Assembly: GCF_004353925.1 (NCBI RefSeq)
Contig: NZ_SMOK01000012.1
Location: 62,001 to 126,000 of the forward strand
DNA: 64,000 nt
Reading direction: 5' to 3'
Source of the DNA: Pseudomonas sp. H9
Lineage (GTDB): Bacteria; Pseudomonadota; Gammaproteobacteria; Pseudomonadales; Pseudomonadaceae
Shown: positions 38,841-48,642 of the stretch, one piece after another
Layout of the letters: each line of letters starts with the position of its first letter
How positions within the stretch are numbered: the stretch's first letter is position 1
The notes under the pieces: model-generated
Databases searched by the model: none
What the model was told of the DNA's origin: nothing
Seen by the model: the letters and a program-made list of their open reading frames with translations, nothing else
Program-made: the position numbers and the translations under genes

Positions 38841-39788
38841 GTGAGCCAGCCTACGCCAGCAGTGCGTACCTTCCAAGACTTGATCCTCGCCCTGCAGAAT
38901 TACTGGGCCGAGCAAGGTTGTGTGGTGCTTCAGCCCTACGATATGGAAGTAGGCGCCGGCACTTTCCATACCGCCACGTTCCTGCGCGCCGTCGGCCCGG
39001 AAACCTGGAACGCCGCCTACGTGCAACCGAGCCGTCGCCCGGCTGACGGTCGTTATGGCGAAAACCCAAACCGCCTGCAGCACTACTATCAGTTCCAGGT
39101 AGTGCTCAAGCCTAACCCGGCGAACTTCCAGGAACTGTACCTGGGCTCGTTGAAGGCCATCGGCCTCGACCCGCTGGTGCACGACATCCGTTTCGTCGAA
39201 GACAACTGGGAATCGCCGACCCTCGGCGCCTGGGGTCTGGGCTGGGAAATCTGGCTCAACGGCATGGAAGTCACCCAGTTCACCTACTTCCAGCAAGTGG
39301 GCGGTATCGAGTGCATGCCGGTAACCGGTGAGATCACCTATGGCCTGGAACGTCTGGCCATGTACCTGCAAGGCGTTGACTCGGTCTACGACCTGGTCTG
39401 GACCGACGGTCCGTTCGGCAAGGTGACCTACGGCGACGTGTTCCACCAGAACGAAGTGGAGCAGTCGACCTACAACTTTGAGCACGCCAATGTCGAGAAG
39501 CTGTTCGAACTGTTCGACTTCTACGAAAGCGAAGCCAATCGCCTGATCGAGCTGGAGCTGCCACTGCCGACCTACGAAATGGTCCTCAAGGCATCGCACA
39601 CCTTCAACCTGCTCGACGCCCGCCGCGCCATTTCGGTAACCGAGCGTCAGCGTTACATCCTGCGCGTACGGACCCTGGCCCGGGCCGTGGCGCAAAGCTA
39701 CCTGCAAGCCCGCGCCAAGCTGGGCTTCCCGATGGCGTCCCCTGAATTGCGTGATGAAGCATTGGCCAAGCTGGAGGCTGCACAATGA
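38841..39788 (+). CDS. glyQ: glycyl-tRNA synthetase alpha chain
   Basis: 315 aa from a GTG at 38841, well spaced after AGGTGA; an in-frame GTG at 38832 overlaps that site. Class II catalytic subunit: [18 protein letters not shown] (about 11-28), [13 protein letters not shown] (about 41-53) and [14 protein letters not shown] are family hallmarks. It overlaps glyS by 4 nt (ATGA) for balanced alpha2beta2 assembly. Confidence 0.97.
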   Translation: MSQPTPAVRTFQDLILALQNYWAEQGCVVLQPYDMEVGAGTFHTATFLRAVGPETWNAAYVQPSRRPADGRYGENPNRLQHYYQFQVVLKPNPANFQELYLGSLKAIGLDPLVHDIRFVEDNWESPTLGAWGLGWEIWLNGMEVTQFTYFQQVGGIECMPVTGEITYGLERLAMYLQGVDSVYDLVWTDGPFGKVTYGDVFHQNEVEQSTYNFEHANVEKLFELFDFYESEANRLIELELPLPTYEMVLKASHTFNLLDARRAISVTERQRYILRVRTLARAVAQSYLQARAKLGFPMASPELRDEALAKLEAAQ

Positions 39789-41839
39789 GTGCTCAAGATT
39801 TCCTGGTTGAACTGGGCACCGAAGAACTGCCACCCAAGGCCCTGAGCGCCCTGGCTGATGCGTTTCTGGCCGGTATCGAGAAAGGCCTGCAGGCCGCTGG
39901 CCTGAACTACACCGACAAGCAGGTGTACGCTGCACCGCGCCGCCTGGCGGTGCTGGTTCGTAACCTCGACACCCAACAGCCTGACCGCAGCATCAACGTT
40001 GATGGCCCGCCCCGTCAGGCCGCCTTCGATGCTGATGGCAACCCAACCCAAGCGGCACTGGGCTTTGCCAAGAAGTGCGGTGTAGAGCTGTCGGAAATCG
40101 ACCAGAGCGGCGCCAAGCTGCGCTTCTCCCAGCACATTCCGGGCAAGGCAACTGCCAGCCTGCTGCCAACCATCGTTGAAGATTCGCTGAACGATTTGCC
40201 GATCCCGAAACGCATGCGTTGGGGTGCACGCAAAGAAGAGTTCGTGCGTCCGACCCAATGGCTGGTGATGCTGCTGGGCGACACTGTCGTCGATTGCACT
40301 ATCCTCGCGCAGAAAGCGGGCCGTGACTCCCGTGGTCACCGCTTCCACCACCCGGAAGACGTGCGCATCAGCGCCCCGGCGAACTACGTCGAAGACCTGC
40401 GCAAAGCCTACGTGCTGGCCGATTTTGCCGAGCGCCGCGAGATTATCAGCAAGCGTACCGCTGAACTGGCCATGCAGCAGGAAGGCACCGCGATCGTGCC
40501 GCCTGCGCTGCTCGATGAAGTGACCGCGCTGGTTGAGTGGCCAGTGCCGTTGGTCTGCTCGTTCGAAGAGCGTTTCCTCGACGTACCGCAAGAAGCCTTG
40601 ATCACCACCATGCAGGACAACCAGAAGTACTTCTGCCTGCTGGACGTCGACGGCAAGCTGCTGCCGCGCTTCATCACCGTGGCCAACGTCGAAAGCCGCG
40701 ATCCGAAGCAAATCATCGAAGGTAACGAGAAGGTCGTGCGTCCGCGCCTGACCGACGCCGAGTTCTTCTTCAAGCAAGACAAGAAGCAATCGCTGGAAAG
40801 CTTCAACCAGCGCCTGCAGAACGTGGTATTCCAAGCCCAGCTGGGCAGCGTGTTCGACAAAGCCGAGCGCGTCGCCAAACTGGCTGCCTTCATCGCCCCA
40901 CACATCGGTGGCGATGCTCAGCGTGCTGCACGCGCCGGCCTGCTATCCAAGTGCGACCTGGCCACCGAGATGGTTGGTGAGTTCCCTGAGATGCAAGGCG
41001 TCGCAGGTTACTACTACGCGCTCAACGACGGTGAGCCAGAAGACGTCGCCCTGGCCCTGAACGAGCAGTACATGCCGCGTGGTGCCGGTGCCGAACTGCC
41101 ATCGACCTTGACTGGCGCGGCCGTGGCCATCGCTGACAAGCTCGATACTTTGGTCGGTATCTTCGGTATTGGCATGCTGCCAACCGGTTCCAAAGACCCG
41201 TATGCCCTGCGCCGTGCCGCACTGGGTGTGCTGCGAATCCTGATCGAGAAGCAACTGGACCTCGACCTGAACGACGCCGTGGCATTCGCCGTTGCCCAGT
41301 TCGGTCACAAGGTCAAGGCTGCTGGTCTGGCCGACCAGGTGCTGGAATTCATCTTCGACCGCCTGCGCGCACGCTACGAAGACGAAGGCATCGACGTCGC
41401 TACCTACCTCTCGGTACGCGCCCTGAAGCCGGGCTCTGCCCTGGACTTCGACCAGCGTGTCCAGGCTGTTCAAGCCTTCCGTCAGTTGCCTGAAGCCGCT
41501 GCCCTGGCCGCCGTGAACAAACGCGTGTCGAACCTGTTGAGCAAAGCTGAAGGCGCGGTAGCGACCACGGTCGAGCCGAAGTACTTCGACAATGCCAACG
41601 AGTTCTCCCTGTATTCGGCGATCCAGCAAGCGGATCAAGCCGTGCAGCCAATGGCTGCAGCCCGTCAGTACAGCGAGTCGCTGGCGCGTCTGGCAGCCCT
41701 GCGCGAGCCGGTGGATGCGTTCTTCGAAGCGGTGATGGTCAACGCTGACGACGCCAATGTCCGCGCCAACCGTTATGCCCTGCTCAGCCGCCTGCGTGGT
41801 CTGTTCCTGGGCGTGGCCGACATTTCGTTGCTGGGGTAA
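39785..41839 (+). CDS. glyS: glycyl-tRNA synthetase beta chain
   Basis: 684 aa, expected size for the beta subunit. It begins [19 protein letters not shown] and contains an HD-like region ([23 protein letters not shown], about 393-415) and a C-terminal anticodon-binding domain. Translationally coupled to glyQ, with gmhB 3 nt downstream. Confidence 0.97.
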   Translation: MSAQDFLVELGTEELPPKALSALADAFLAGIEKGLQAAGLNYTDKQVYAAPRRLAVLVRNLDTQQPDRSINVDGPPRQAAFDADGNPTQAALGFAKKCGVELSEIDQSGAKLRFSQHIPGKATASLLPTIVEDSLNDLPIPKRMRWGARKEEFVRPTQWLVMLLGDTVVDCTILAQKAGRDSRGHRFHHPEDVRISAPANYVEDLRKAYVLADFAERREIISKRTAELAMQQEGTAIVPPALLDEVTALVEWPVPLVCSFEERFLDVPQEALITTMQDNQKYFCLLDVDGKLLPRFITVANVESRDPKQIIEGNEKVVRPRLTDAEFFFKQDKKQSLESFNQRLQNVVFQAQLGSVFDKAERVAKLAAFIAPHIGGDAQRAARAGLLSKCDLATEMVGEFPEMQGVAGYYYALNDGEPEDVALALNEQYMPRGAGAELPSTLTGAAVAIADKLDTLVGIFGIGMLPTGSKDPYALRRAALGVLRILIEKQLDLDLNDAVAFAVAQFGHKVKAAGLADQVLEFIFDRLRARYEDEGIDVATYLSVRALKPGSALDFDQRVQAVQAFRQLPEAAALAAVNKRVSNLLSKAEGAVATTVEPKYFDNANEFSLYSAIQQADQAVQPMAAARQYSESLARLAALREPVDAFFEAVMVNADDANVRANRYALLSRLRGLFLGVADISLLG

Positions 41840-41842
41840 GCC

Positions 41843-42376
41843 TTGAAGCTGCTGATTCTCGATCGGGACGGGGTGATCAACCAGGACTCCGACGCTTACA
41901 TCAAGTCGCTGGACGAATGGATACCCATTCCCGGGTCGATTGAGGCCATCGCGCAGTTGAGCAAAGCAGGCTGGACGGTGGCCGTTGCCACCAACCAGTC
42001 CGGCATTGCTCGCGGTTACTACGACCTGGCCACCCTCGAGTCGATGCATGCGCGCCTGCGCATGCTGGTAGCCGAGCAGGGTGGCGAGGTTGGCTTGATC
42101 GTCTATTGCCCTCACGGCCCGGATGAAGGCTGCGAATGTCGCAAGCCGAAGCCCGGCATGCTGCGAACCATTGCCGCGCATTACCAGGTAGACCTGGCTG
42201 GGCTGTGGTTTGTCGGTGATAGTAAGGGTGACCTGGAAGCCGCATTGACCGTCGATGCTCAACCCATTCTGGTAAAAACCGGAAAAGGCGAGAAAACCCT
42301 GAGCAAGGGAATTCCACAAGGAACATTGATTTTCGATGATCTGGCAGCCATCGCCAGAGAACTTATCCACAAATAG
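41843..42376 (+). CDS. gmhB: D-glycero-beta-D-manno-heptose-1,7-bisphosphate 7-phosphatase
   Basis: 177 aa from a TTG at 41843, 3 nt after glyS, within 8 nt of GGGG. HAD-type DRDGVIN (about 7-13), the zinc loop CPHGPDEGCECRKPKPGM (about 92-109) and GDSKGDLEAA are visible. It acts in synthesis of ADP-heptose for the LPS inner core. The next gene is plsC, 61 bp further. Confidence 0.94.
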   Translation: MKLLILDRDGVINQDSDAYIKSLDEWIPIPGSIEAIAQLSKAGWTVAVATNQSGIARGYYDLATLESMHARLRMLVAEQGGEVGLIVYCPHGPDEGCECRKPKPGMLRTIAAHYQVDLAGLWFVGDSKGDLEAALTVDAQPILVKTGKGEKTLSKGIPQGTLIFDDLAAIARELIHK

Positions 42377-42437
42377 GGCGTCTGCGAACCAGGCGCACTT
42401 TTACTAGGCGGGCAAGCCCGCAACGGTACATGCCGCT

Positions 42438-43208
42438 ATGTCGATCCTGCAGGCGATCAGAATTTTTCTTTTTTACCTGCTGTTGGGTACCAGCTCCTTG
42501 CTGTGGTGCACCCTGAGCTTTTTTATCGCGCCGTTTCTGCCGTTCAGCGCCCGCTACCGCTTCATTAATGTCTACTGGTGCCGTTTTGCGCTGCTGCTGG
42601 CGCGGGTATTTTTGAACATCAAGGTCAAGGTTACGGGTGCGGAGAATGTCCCCAAGCAACCCTGTGTGATCCTCTCCAATCACCAGAGCACCTGGGAGAC
42701 GTTTTTTCTGTCTGCCTATTTTTCGCCGTTGAGCCAAGTGCTCAAACGCGAACTGCTGTATGTGCCGTTCTTTGGTTGGGCCATGGCCATGCTGCGGCCG
42801 ATCGCTATCGACCGCGACAATCCCAAGGCCGCACTCAAGCAAGTCGCCAGCGAAGGCGACAAGCTGCTTAAAGACGGCGTCTGGGTTCTGATATTTCCAG
42901 AAGGCACCCGTGTGCCATTTGGGCAGATCGGCAAGTTTTCCCGCGGTGGCACCGCCCTGGCGGTAAACGCTGGCCTACCGGTGCTGCCCGTTGCTCATAA
43001 CGCTGGCAAATTCTGGCCCAAGCAGGGCTGGGGCAAGCGTGCCGGTACCATCGAGGTGGTCATCGGTGCACCGATGTACGCCGAAGGCACTGGCCCACGC
43101 GCCATTGCCGAACTGAACGACCGCGCCGCGGCCTGGAACGAGCAAGCCCAGCGTGACATGGGGTCGCTACCTGCACAGGCGCCAAACACCGCTCACGGGG
43201 TTGCCTGA
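42438..43208 (+). CDS. plsC: 1-acyl-sn-glycerol-3-phosphate acyltransferase
   Basis: 256 aa inner-membrane enzyme making phosphatidic acid. N-terminal hydrophobic anchor (FFYLLLGTSSLLWCTLSFFIA), acyltransferase motif NHQSTWE (about 79-85; Glu where many have Asp), and FPEGTR (about 154-159). Follows gmhB in the same direction. Confidence 0.93.
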   Translation: MSILQAIRIFLFYLLLGTSSLLWCTLSFFIAPFLPFSARYRFINVYWCRFALLLARVFLNIKVKVTGAENVPKQPCVILSNHQSTWETFFLSAYFSPLSQVLKRELLYVPFFGWAMAMLRPIAIDRDNPKAALKQVASEGDKLLKDGVWVLIFPEGTRVPFGQIGKFSRGGTALAVNAGLPVLPVAHNAGKFWPKQGWGKRAGTIEVVIGAPMYAEGTGPRAIAELNDRAAAWNEQAQRDMGSLPAQAPNTAHGVA

Positions 43209-43344
43209 CGATCTGTGGATAACTTGTGTACAGTATTTGGATCTTTCGCCTGAAAAATAGCTAAGCTATTAATTTATCTACTTATTTTCCTGTATGACTG
43301 TTTTCTGAAAATCGTGCATAAGTTTTTTTCGAGATAAAAAAACA

Positions 43345-43418
43345 ACTGTAGGAGCGGGCTTGTCCCGCGATGCGATGTAGCCGACATATCGCATCGCGGG
43401 GCAAGCCCGCTCCTACAG
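43345..43418. repeat. REP pair
   Basis: Inverted REP units in the gap between plsC and the MFS gene, with a secondary GCGATGCGAT/ATCGCATCGC inner stem. The rest of the 215-bp gap is A+T-rich and holds no gene that I can see. Confidence 0.9.
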
Positions 43419-43423
43419 TGCGT

Positions 43424-45046
43424 TTAGACCTTGTCGATATCTACATCACGGGTTTCTTTCAGGCAGAACAGCCCGACCACCAGGCTCACCCCAGTGATCA
43501 ACACCGGGTACCACAGGCCGTAGAAGATATCGCCGGTGTACACCACCAACGCAAACGACACGGTAGGCAGGAAACCGCCGAACCAGCCATTGCCGATGTG
43601 ATATGGCAACGACATCGAGGTGTAGCGAATACGGGTCGGGAACAGTTCGACCATCACTGCCGCCAGTGGGCCGTAGGTCATGGTCGCAATCAGAATCATG
43701 GCCACGATCAGCACTACCACCATGGTCTGGTTCACGCTGGCAGGGTCAGCCTTGGCAGGGTACCCCGCCTTGTCGATAGCAGCCCGCAGCGCCACTTCAT
43801 CAAAACCGCTGATGCGCTGATCACCGACGGTGACCACCACTTCACTGCCGGCAGCGACCGACTCAGAGCTGTAAGGCAGACCTTGCTTGACCAGGAAGGT
43901 TTTGACCTTGTCGCAGGGGCTGTCAAAACGCGCCTTGCCGACTGGGTCAAACTGGAAAGTGCAGCTTTGTGGATCAGCCATCACCACAATCGGGGCCTGA
44001 CGGCTGGCGGCGTCGATCTGTGGGTTGGCGTAGTGGCTCAGGGCTTTGAACAGCGGGAAGTAGAGCAGGGTGGCCAGCAACAGGCCAAGCATCAGGATCG
44101 GCTTGCGCCCCACGCGGTCCGACAACCAGCCAAAGAACACAAAGAACGGCGCGCCGATCACTACGCTGATAATCAGCAGGGTATTGGCTTGGGCTGGGTC
44201 CATCTTGAGCATTTGCGTGAGGAAGAACAACACATAGAACTGTGCGGTATAGAAGGTAACCGCTTGCCCGGCGTTGATGCTGAACAGCGCGGTAAGCACG
44301 ACCTTGAGGTTGGCCCAGGAACCAAACGACTCACGAATCGGCGCCTTACTGGCCTTGCCTTGGGCCTTCATTTTCACGAAAGCTGGCGATTCGTGCATGC
44401 TCATCCGAATCCAGGTAGAGATCCCCAGCAGCACAATCGACAGCAGGAACGGCAAGCGCCAGCCCCAGACTTCAAATTGGTCACCGCTGATGTAGCGGCT
44501 GCCCAGCACAACCAGCAACGACAAGAGCAAGCCTAAGGTTGCCGTGGACTGAATAAAGCCGGTATGGAATCCACGTTTGCCGGGTGGCGCATGCTCGGCC
44601 ACGTAGGTGGCCGCGCCGCCATATTCACCGCCCAGCGCCAGCCCCTGGAGCATCCGCAGGATCACCAGAATGATCGGTGCAGCGATACCAATGCTGGCGT
44701 ACGTGGGTAGCAGGCCAACCGCAAAGGTCGATAGGCCCATCAGCACAATGGTGACCAGGAAGGTGTACTTACGGCCGATCATGTCCCCCAGACGGCCGAA
44801 CACCAAAGCACCGAACGGTCGCACCAGAAAGCCTGCCGCAAAAGCCATCAAGGCAAAGATGAAAGCCGTGGTGTCGTTCACCCCGGCAAAGAACTGTTTG
44901 CTGATAACCGCCGCCAGTGCCCCGTAGAGAAAAAAGTCGTACCACTCGAAGACGGTCCCGAGGGACGACGCGAAAATAATCTTGCGCTCTTCTCGGCGGC
45001 TGTTGCTGACCGCAGCCGCGCCCTGTTCCTGAATGTAATCCGACAT
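43424..45046 (-). CDS. MFS transporter of the metabolite:H+ symporter (MHS) type
   Basis: 540 aa from the ATG at 45046 with GAGGACAG upstream. The MHS signature FEWYDFFLYG (about 30-39), RPFGALVFGRLGD (about 72-84) and GGEYGGAATYVAEHAP (about 133-148) are clear. An insertion of about 90 residues between two late membrane segments (NPQIDAASRQ...AIDKAGYP) forms an extra, mostly soluble domain. It follows the GMC oxidoreductase gene by 99 bp, suggesting uptake of that enzyme's substrate. Substrate unknown. Confidence 0.9.
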   Translation of the reverse strand: MSDYIQEQGAAAVSNSRREERKIIFASSLGTVFEWYDFFLYGALAAVISKQFFAGVNDTTAFIFALMAFAAGFLVRPFGALVFGRLGDMIGRKYTFLVTIVLMGLSTFAVGLLPTYASIGIAAPIILVILRMLQGLALGGEYGGAATYVAEHAPPGKRGFHTGFIQSTATLGLLLSLLVVLGSRYISGDQFEVWGWRLPFLLSIVLLGISTWIRMSMHESPAFVKMKAQGKASKAPIRESFGSWANLKVVLTALFSINAGQAVTFYTAQFYVLFFLTQMLKMDPAQANTLLIISVVIGAPFFVFFGWLSDRVGRKPILMLGLLLATLLYFPLFKALSHYANPQIDAASRQAPIVVMADPQSCTFQFDPVGKARFDSPCDKVKTFLVKQGLPYSSESVAAGSEVVVTVGDQRISGFDEVALRAAIDKAGYPAKADPASVNQTMVVVLIVAMILIATMTYGPLAAVMVELFPTRIRYTSMSLPYHIGNGWFGGFLPTVSFALVVYTGDIFYGLWYPVLITGVSLVVGLFCLKETRDVDIDKV

Positions 45047-45145
45047 CGTTGCTGTCCTCGGCCTCAAGGCCCCAGTGATTATTTTTGTTGTTCCACTGTC
45101 GACGTCGGCAGACTGCGTCCGGCGTCGTTGTTGCACGCACCCTGG

Positions 45146-46795
45146 TCAGGGCGTCGGTACTGCGGTTTCTTCTTCGGTCCGAGCGGTGGATAACATTCCA
45201 CGGGTAATCAGTTGCGCCGCCTTTTCGGCAATCATCAAGGTGGGTGAACAGGTATTGCCGGAGACAATCTGCGGCATGATCGACGCATCAGCGATGCGTA
45301 ACCCCGGTATGCCATGTACGCGTAGCTGGTCATCGACTACATCCAGCGGCCCGTTGCCCATTCGGCACGTTCCGACTGGATGGAAAATAGTGGTGCCGAT
45401 CTGGCCTGCGGCCTCGTGCAGTTGTTCTTCACTTTGCAGGTCTGGCCCAGGCAGGTATTCACGTGGGTTGAACGCCGCCAGGGCAGGGGCCTGTACGATC
45501 TTGCGGGTAAGACGAATGGCCTGGGCGGCAACCCGCAGGTCTTCTGGGGCACTCAGGTAGTTGGGATCAATCAGCGGCGCGTCGGCCGGGTTGGTCGAGC
45601 GGATATCGATGCGTCCACGGCTCGCCGGGCGCAGGTTGCACACCGATGCGGTAAAAGCCGCAAAGCGGTGCAGTGGCTCACCGAAGCGCTCAAGTGAGAG
45701 CGGCTGTACATGGTATTGCAGGTTGGCTGAAGCCTGTTCAGGCCCGGAACGAACAAACGCCCCCAACTGGCTCGGCGCCATGGCCAACGGGCCGCTACGG
45801 TCATACAGGTAGCGCAGCCCCATCCCCAGTTTGCCCCACACACTGTTGGCCACCTGATTGAGGGTGCGTGCGCCGCTAACCTGATAAATCAAGCGCAGTT
45901 GCAGATGGTCCTGCAGGTTGCCACCGACGCCCGGTAATTCATGACGAACACTTATCCCAAGGCCTTCAAGCAAACCACGCGGGCCGATACCGGAACGTTG
46001 CAGAATGCCGGGCGAACCCACCGCGCCCGCACACAGGATGATTTCACGCCGGCCCCTGAATTGCTGCCATTGACCTTGCCAGCGTGCTTTTACCGCCGAG
46101 GCCCGACCATCTTCGAGGACGACCTGATCGACCAATACATCGGTCAGCACCGTCAGGTTAGGGCGGTGGCGCACTGGGCGAAGAAAGGCTTTGGCCGAGT
46201 TCCAGCGAACCCCGGAGCGCTGGTTGACTTGAAAATATCCACAGCCCTGGTTATCGCCGCCGTTGAAATCGGCGACGCTTTCGATACCGCTCTGTGCAGC
46301 GGCTTCGCGAAAGGCATCGAGGATCGGCCAGGCGTAGCGTTGCTGTTCAACCCGCCACTCACCTTCGTTGCCATGCACTTCGCTGGCACCGGCAAAGTGA
46401 TGTTCGCTGGCCTTGAACAACGGCAATACGTCTTTCCAGGCCCAACCGTCGTTACCTTGCTCGGCCCAGCGGTCATAGTCACCGGCCTGGCCGCGCATGT
46501 AGATCATGCCGTTGATGGAGGAACAGCCACCGAGCACTTTGCCCCGTGGATAACCCAGGGCGCGCCCGTTAAGGCCAGATTGCGCTTCGGTCTTGAAGCA
46601 CCAGTCGGTGCGCGGATTACCGATGCAATACAGGTAACCCACCGGAATGTGAATCCAGGGATAGTTGTCTTTGCCCCCCGCTTCAAGCAGCAAGACTCGG
46701 CAGCTGGGGTCGGCTGACAATCGATTGGCCAGAAGGCATCCGGCAGGGCCGGCACCGACAACCACGTAGTCGTAGACAGGATCGGCTGATGGCAT
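45146..46795 (-). CDS. GMC-family FAD oxidoreductase (choline dehydrogenase-like)
   Basis: 549 aa from the ATG at 46795 after GCGAGG; an in-frame TTG lies 6 nt upstream. It has the FAD-binding GAGPAGCLLA (about 14-23), YPRGKVLGGCSSINGMIY (GMC signature) and the catalytic HPVGTCRMG near the C-terminus (about 488-496). It is an alcohol or choline-type dehydrogenase. Divergent from the LysR regulator, which probably controls it with the MFS transporter. Confidence 0.92.
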   Translation of the reverse strand: MPSADPVYDYVVVGAGPAGCLLANRLSADPSCRVLLLEAGGKDNYPWIHIPVGYLYCIGNPRTDWCFKTEAQSGLNGRALGYPRGKVLGGCSSINGMIYMRGQAGDYDRWAEQGNDGWAWKDVLPLFKASEHHFAGASEVHGNEGEWRVEQQRYAWPILDAFREAAAQSGIESVADFNGGDNQGCGYFQVNQRSGVRWNSAKAFLRPVRHRPNLTVLTDVLVDQVVLEDGRASAVKARWQGQWQQFRGRREIILCAGAVGSPGILQRSGIGPRGLLEGLGISVRHELPGVGGNLQDHLQLRLIYQVSGARTLNQVANSVWGKLGMGLRYLYDRSGPLAMAPSQLGAFVRSGPEQASANLQYHVQPLSLERFGEPLHRFAAFTASVCNLRPASRGRIDIRSTNPADAPLIDPNYLSAPEDLRVAAQAIRLTRKIVQAPALAAFNPREYLPGPDLQSEEQLHEAAGQIGTTIFHPVGTCRMGNGPLDVVDDQLRVHGIPGLRIADASIMPQIVSGNTCSPTLMIAEKAAQLITRGMLSTARTEEETAVPTP

Positions 46796-46932
46796 GGGCA
46801 ACCTCGCGCCTGATTATTATTCTTGTCCTGCTCCATGTTATTGATTAATTTCGGGATGAAAACGTTAGATTTCACTCAAGTGCTGTGCGTTTTAACACAA
46901 CGTCCGTGAACACCCGATTCACAAGGATAAGC

Positions 46933-47820
46933 ATGTTCGACTGGAATGATCTGCGGTTTTTTCTCGAATTACAGCGCAGTGGTCGCCTGCTGACAGCGGC
47001 CAAACGCCTGAATACGACCCACAGCACCGTGGCCCGGCACATCGACAATATCGAACAGAGCCTGGGCACAGCCTTGTTCGTTCAGCATGCTCAAGGTTAT
47101 GAGCTGACGCCCTCGGGCCAAGCGCTGCTCAAGCATGCGGAAGCCATGGAAAACGTCGCCTTGCTGGCGCAGGAAGAAATCACCCAGGCCATCACACCGT
47201 TGGGAAAAATACGCCTGGGCGTTACCGAAGGCATTGGCATCATGTTCTTCACCCCGCGCATGAGCAGCCTGTTCGAGCGCTACCCTGGCCTCGAAGTGGA
47301 GCTGGTGGCCGTACCGCGCTTTGTCAGCATCCTCAACCGCGAAGCAGAAATCAGCATTCACCTGGAACGGCCTAACGCCGACCTGCTGATTACCCGCAAG
47401 CTCACCGATTACCGCCTGGCGCTGTATGCCAGCCCCGAATACCTGGCCAAGGCGCCGCCGCTGGAGCACCGCGAAGACCTGGCCCGACACAGCTGGATTG
47501 GCTACGTCGACGACTTGCTGTTCAGCCAGGAACTGCTGTTTCTCAACAGCTTTTGCCGAGCCCCCAACGTGGTGTTTCGCAGCACCAGTGTGATTGCTCA
47601 GCAGCAGGCTGCCCGCGCGGGGCTGGGGATTGCGGTACTGCCCAACTACATGGCCCGGCATGACCCGGCGCTGGTCAGGGTACTGCCCAGCGAAACCATC
47701 CAGCGCAGCTACTGGATCTGCACCCGCCGCGAACTGCACAAGTCCGTTCGCTTGCGGGTAGTCTGGGACTTTCTCCTGGCCTTGTGCGCGCAAGAGCAGG
47801 GCGCCTTGCTGGCGGAGTAG
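46933..47820 (+). CDS. LysR-family transcriptional regulator
   Basis: 295 aa from the ATG at 46933 after AAGGA. Winged helix-turn-helix at the N-terminus (FFLELQRSGRLLTAAKRLNTTHSTVARHI, about 9-37) followed by a substrate-binding-protein-like effector domain. It is divergent from the GMC oxidoreductase gene across a 137-bp gap, the usual layout of a LysR regulator and its target. Confidence 0.92.
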   Translation: MFDWNDLRFFLELQRSGRLLTAAKRLNTTHSTVARHIDNIEQSLGTALFVQHAQGYELTPSGQALLKHAEAMENVALLAQEEITQAITPLGKIRLGVTEGIGIMFFTPRMSSLFERYPGLEVELVAVPRFVSILNREAEISIHLERPNADLLITRKLTDYRLALYASPEYLAKAPPLEHREDLARHSWIGYVDDLLFSQELLFLNSFCRAPNVVFRSTSVIAQQQAARAGLGIAVLPNYMARHDPALVRVLPSETIQRSYWICTRRELHKSVRLRVVWDFLLALCAQEQGALLAE

Positions 47821-47823
47821 GGC

Positions 47824-48642
47824 TCAGCTGCTCAGGGTTTTAATGGTCAGCAGCACTGCCGCACAGATGCCGACGATCGCGAACAGTTGCTGCAGACGTG
47901 GCCCGGCCAATCGCCCGGCAAACTGGCGGGCGACCAACAACCCGACGACTGCGCCGCCTGCAAACGGTGCCCCGACACTCCAGTGCATGACACCACCTAC
48001 GCTGGCGCTGACCACACTGCCGGTGGAGACCAACGCAATCACCGCCAGCGAAGTGGCCACGATGCTCTTCATGTCCAGGTTGGTATAACGGCTGAGTGCC
48101 GGGATGATCACAAAGCCACCGCCCACCCCCAGCAGCCCGGAGAGCACCCCGGACAAGGCACCGGTGAAAGCTAGCGCCCGTGCGCACGGCAAGGTCCAAC
48201 GCAGGCGTCCCTGCAAGGGATTGAGTACACAAGGCATGACCAAGCGCTGGCCCAACGGCGGCTCACCGCGCAATTCCCGACGCGCCTTGAGCATCATCCG
48301 CGCGCAGGCGTACACCAGCACCACCGAGAAACCCAAAGCCAGCGGCGCATTGGGCAGTTGATGCGCCAGCATCAAGCCGAGCGGCGCAGTAGCGATACCA
48401 ATCAGCGCCACGAATGCAGCAGCCCGATAGCGCACCACACCCTGACGCAAACCCAGCACCGCGCCAACCGCGGCGGCCATACCGACAGCCAGCAGGCCGA
48501 CCGGTGCTGCTTCGACCATCGACAGCCCCAAACCGAAGACCAACAGGGGAACGGCGAGAATGCCGCCACCCGCACCGGTCAGCGCCAGAACCGCCCCAAT
48601 GATTGCTCCCAAGCCTGCAGCGAAAAAAGGTTGCTCGATCAC
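47824..48642 (-). CDS. TauE/SafE-family sulfite/sulfoacetate exporter-like protein
   Basis: 272 aa with about eight membrane segments; the duplicated family motif appears as ALTGAGGGILAVPLL (about 21-35) and SGLLGVGGGFVIIPALSRY (about 165-183). Its start overlaps the SQR stop by 4 nt. In this persulfide-oxidation operon it may export sulfite or thiosulfate produced by the dioxygenase; that role is inference. Confidence 0.9.
   Translation of the reverse strand: MIEQPFFAAGLGAIIGAVLALTGAGGGILAVPLLVFGLGLSMVEAAPVGLLAVGMAAAVGAVLGLRQGVVRYRAAAFVALIGIATAPLGLMLAHQLPNAPLALGFSVVLVYACARMMLKARRELRGEPPLGQRLVMPCVLNPLQGRLRWTLPCARALAFTGALSGVLSGLLGVGGGFVIIPALSRYTNLDMKSIVATSLAVIALVSTGSVVSASVGGVMHWSVGAPFAGGAVVGLLVARQFAGRLAGPRLQQLFAIVGICAAVLLTIKTLSS

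Noticed and set aside
42406..42424. Short REP-like word between gmhB and plsC
   Set aside because: Only GCGGGCAAGCCCGC is left; too short to call a REP unit with confidence.
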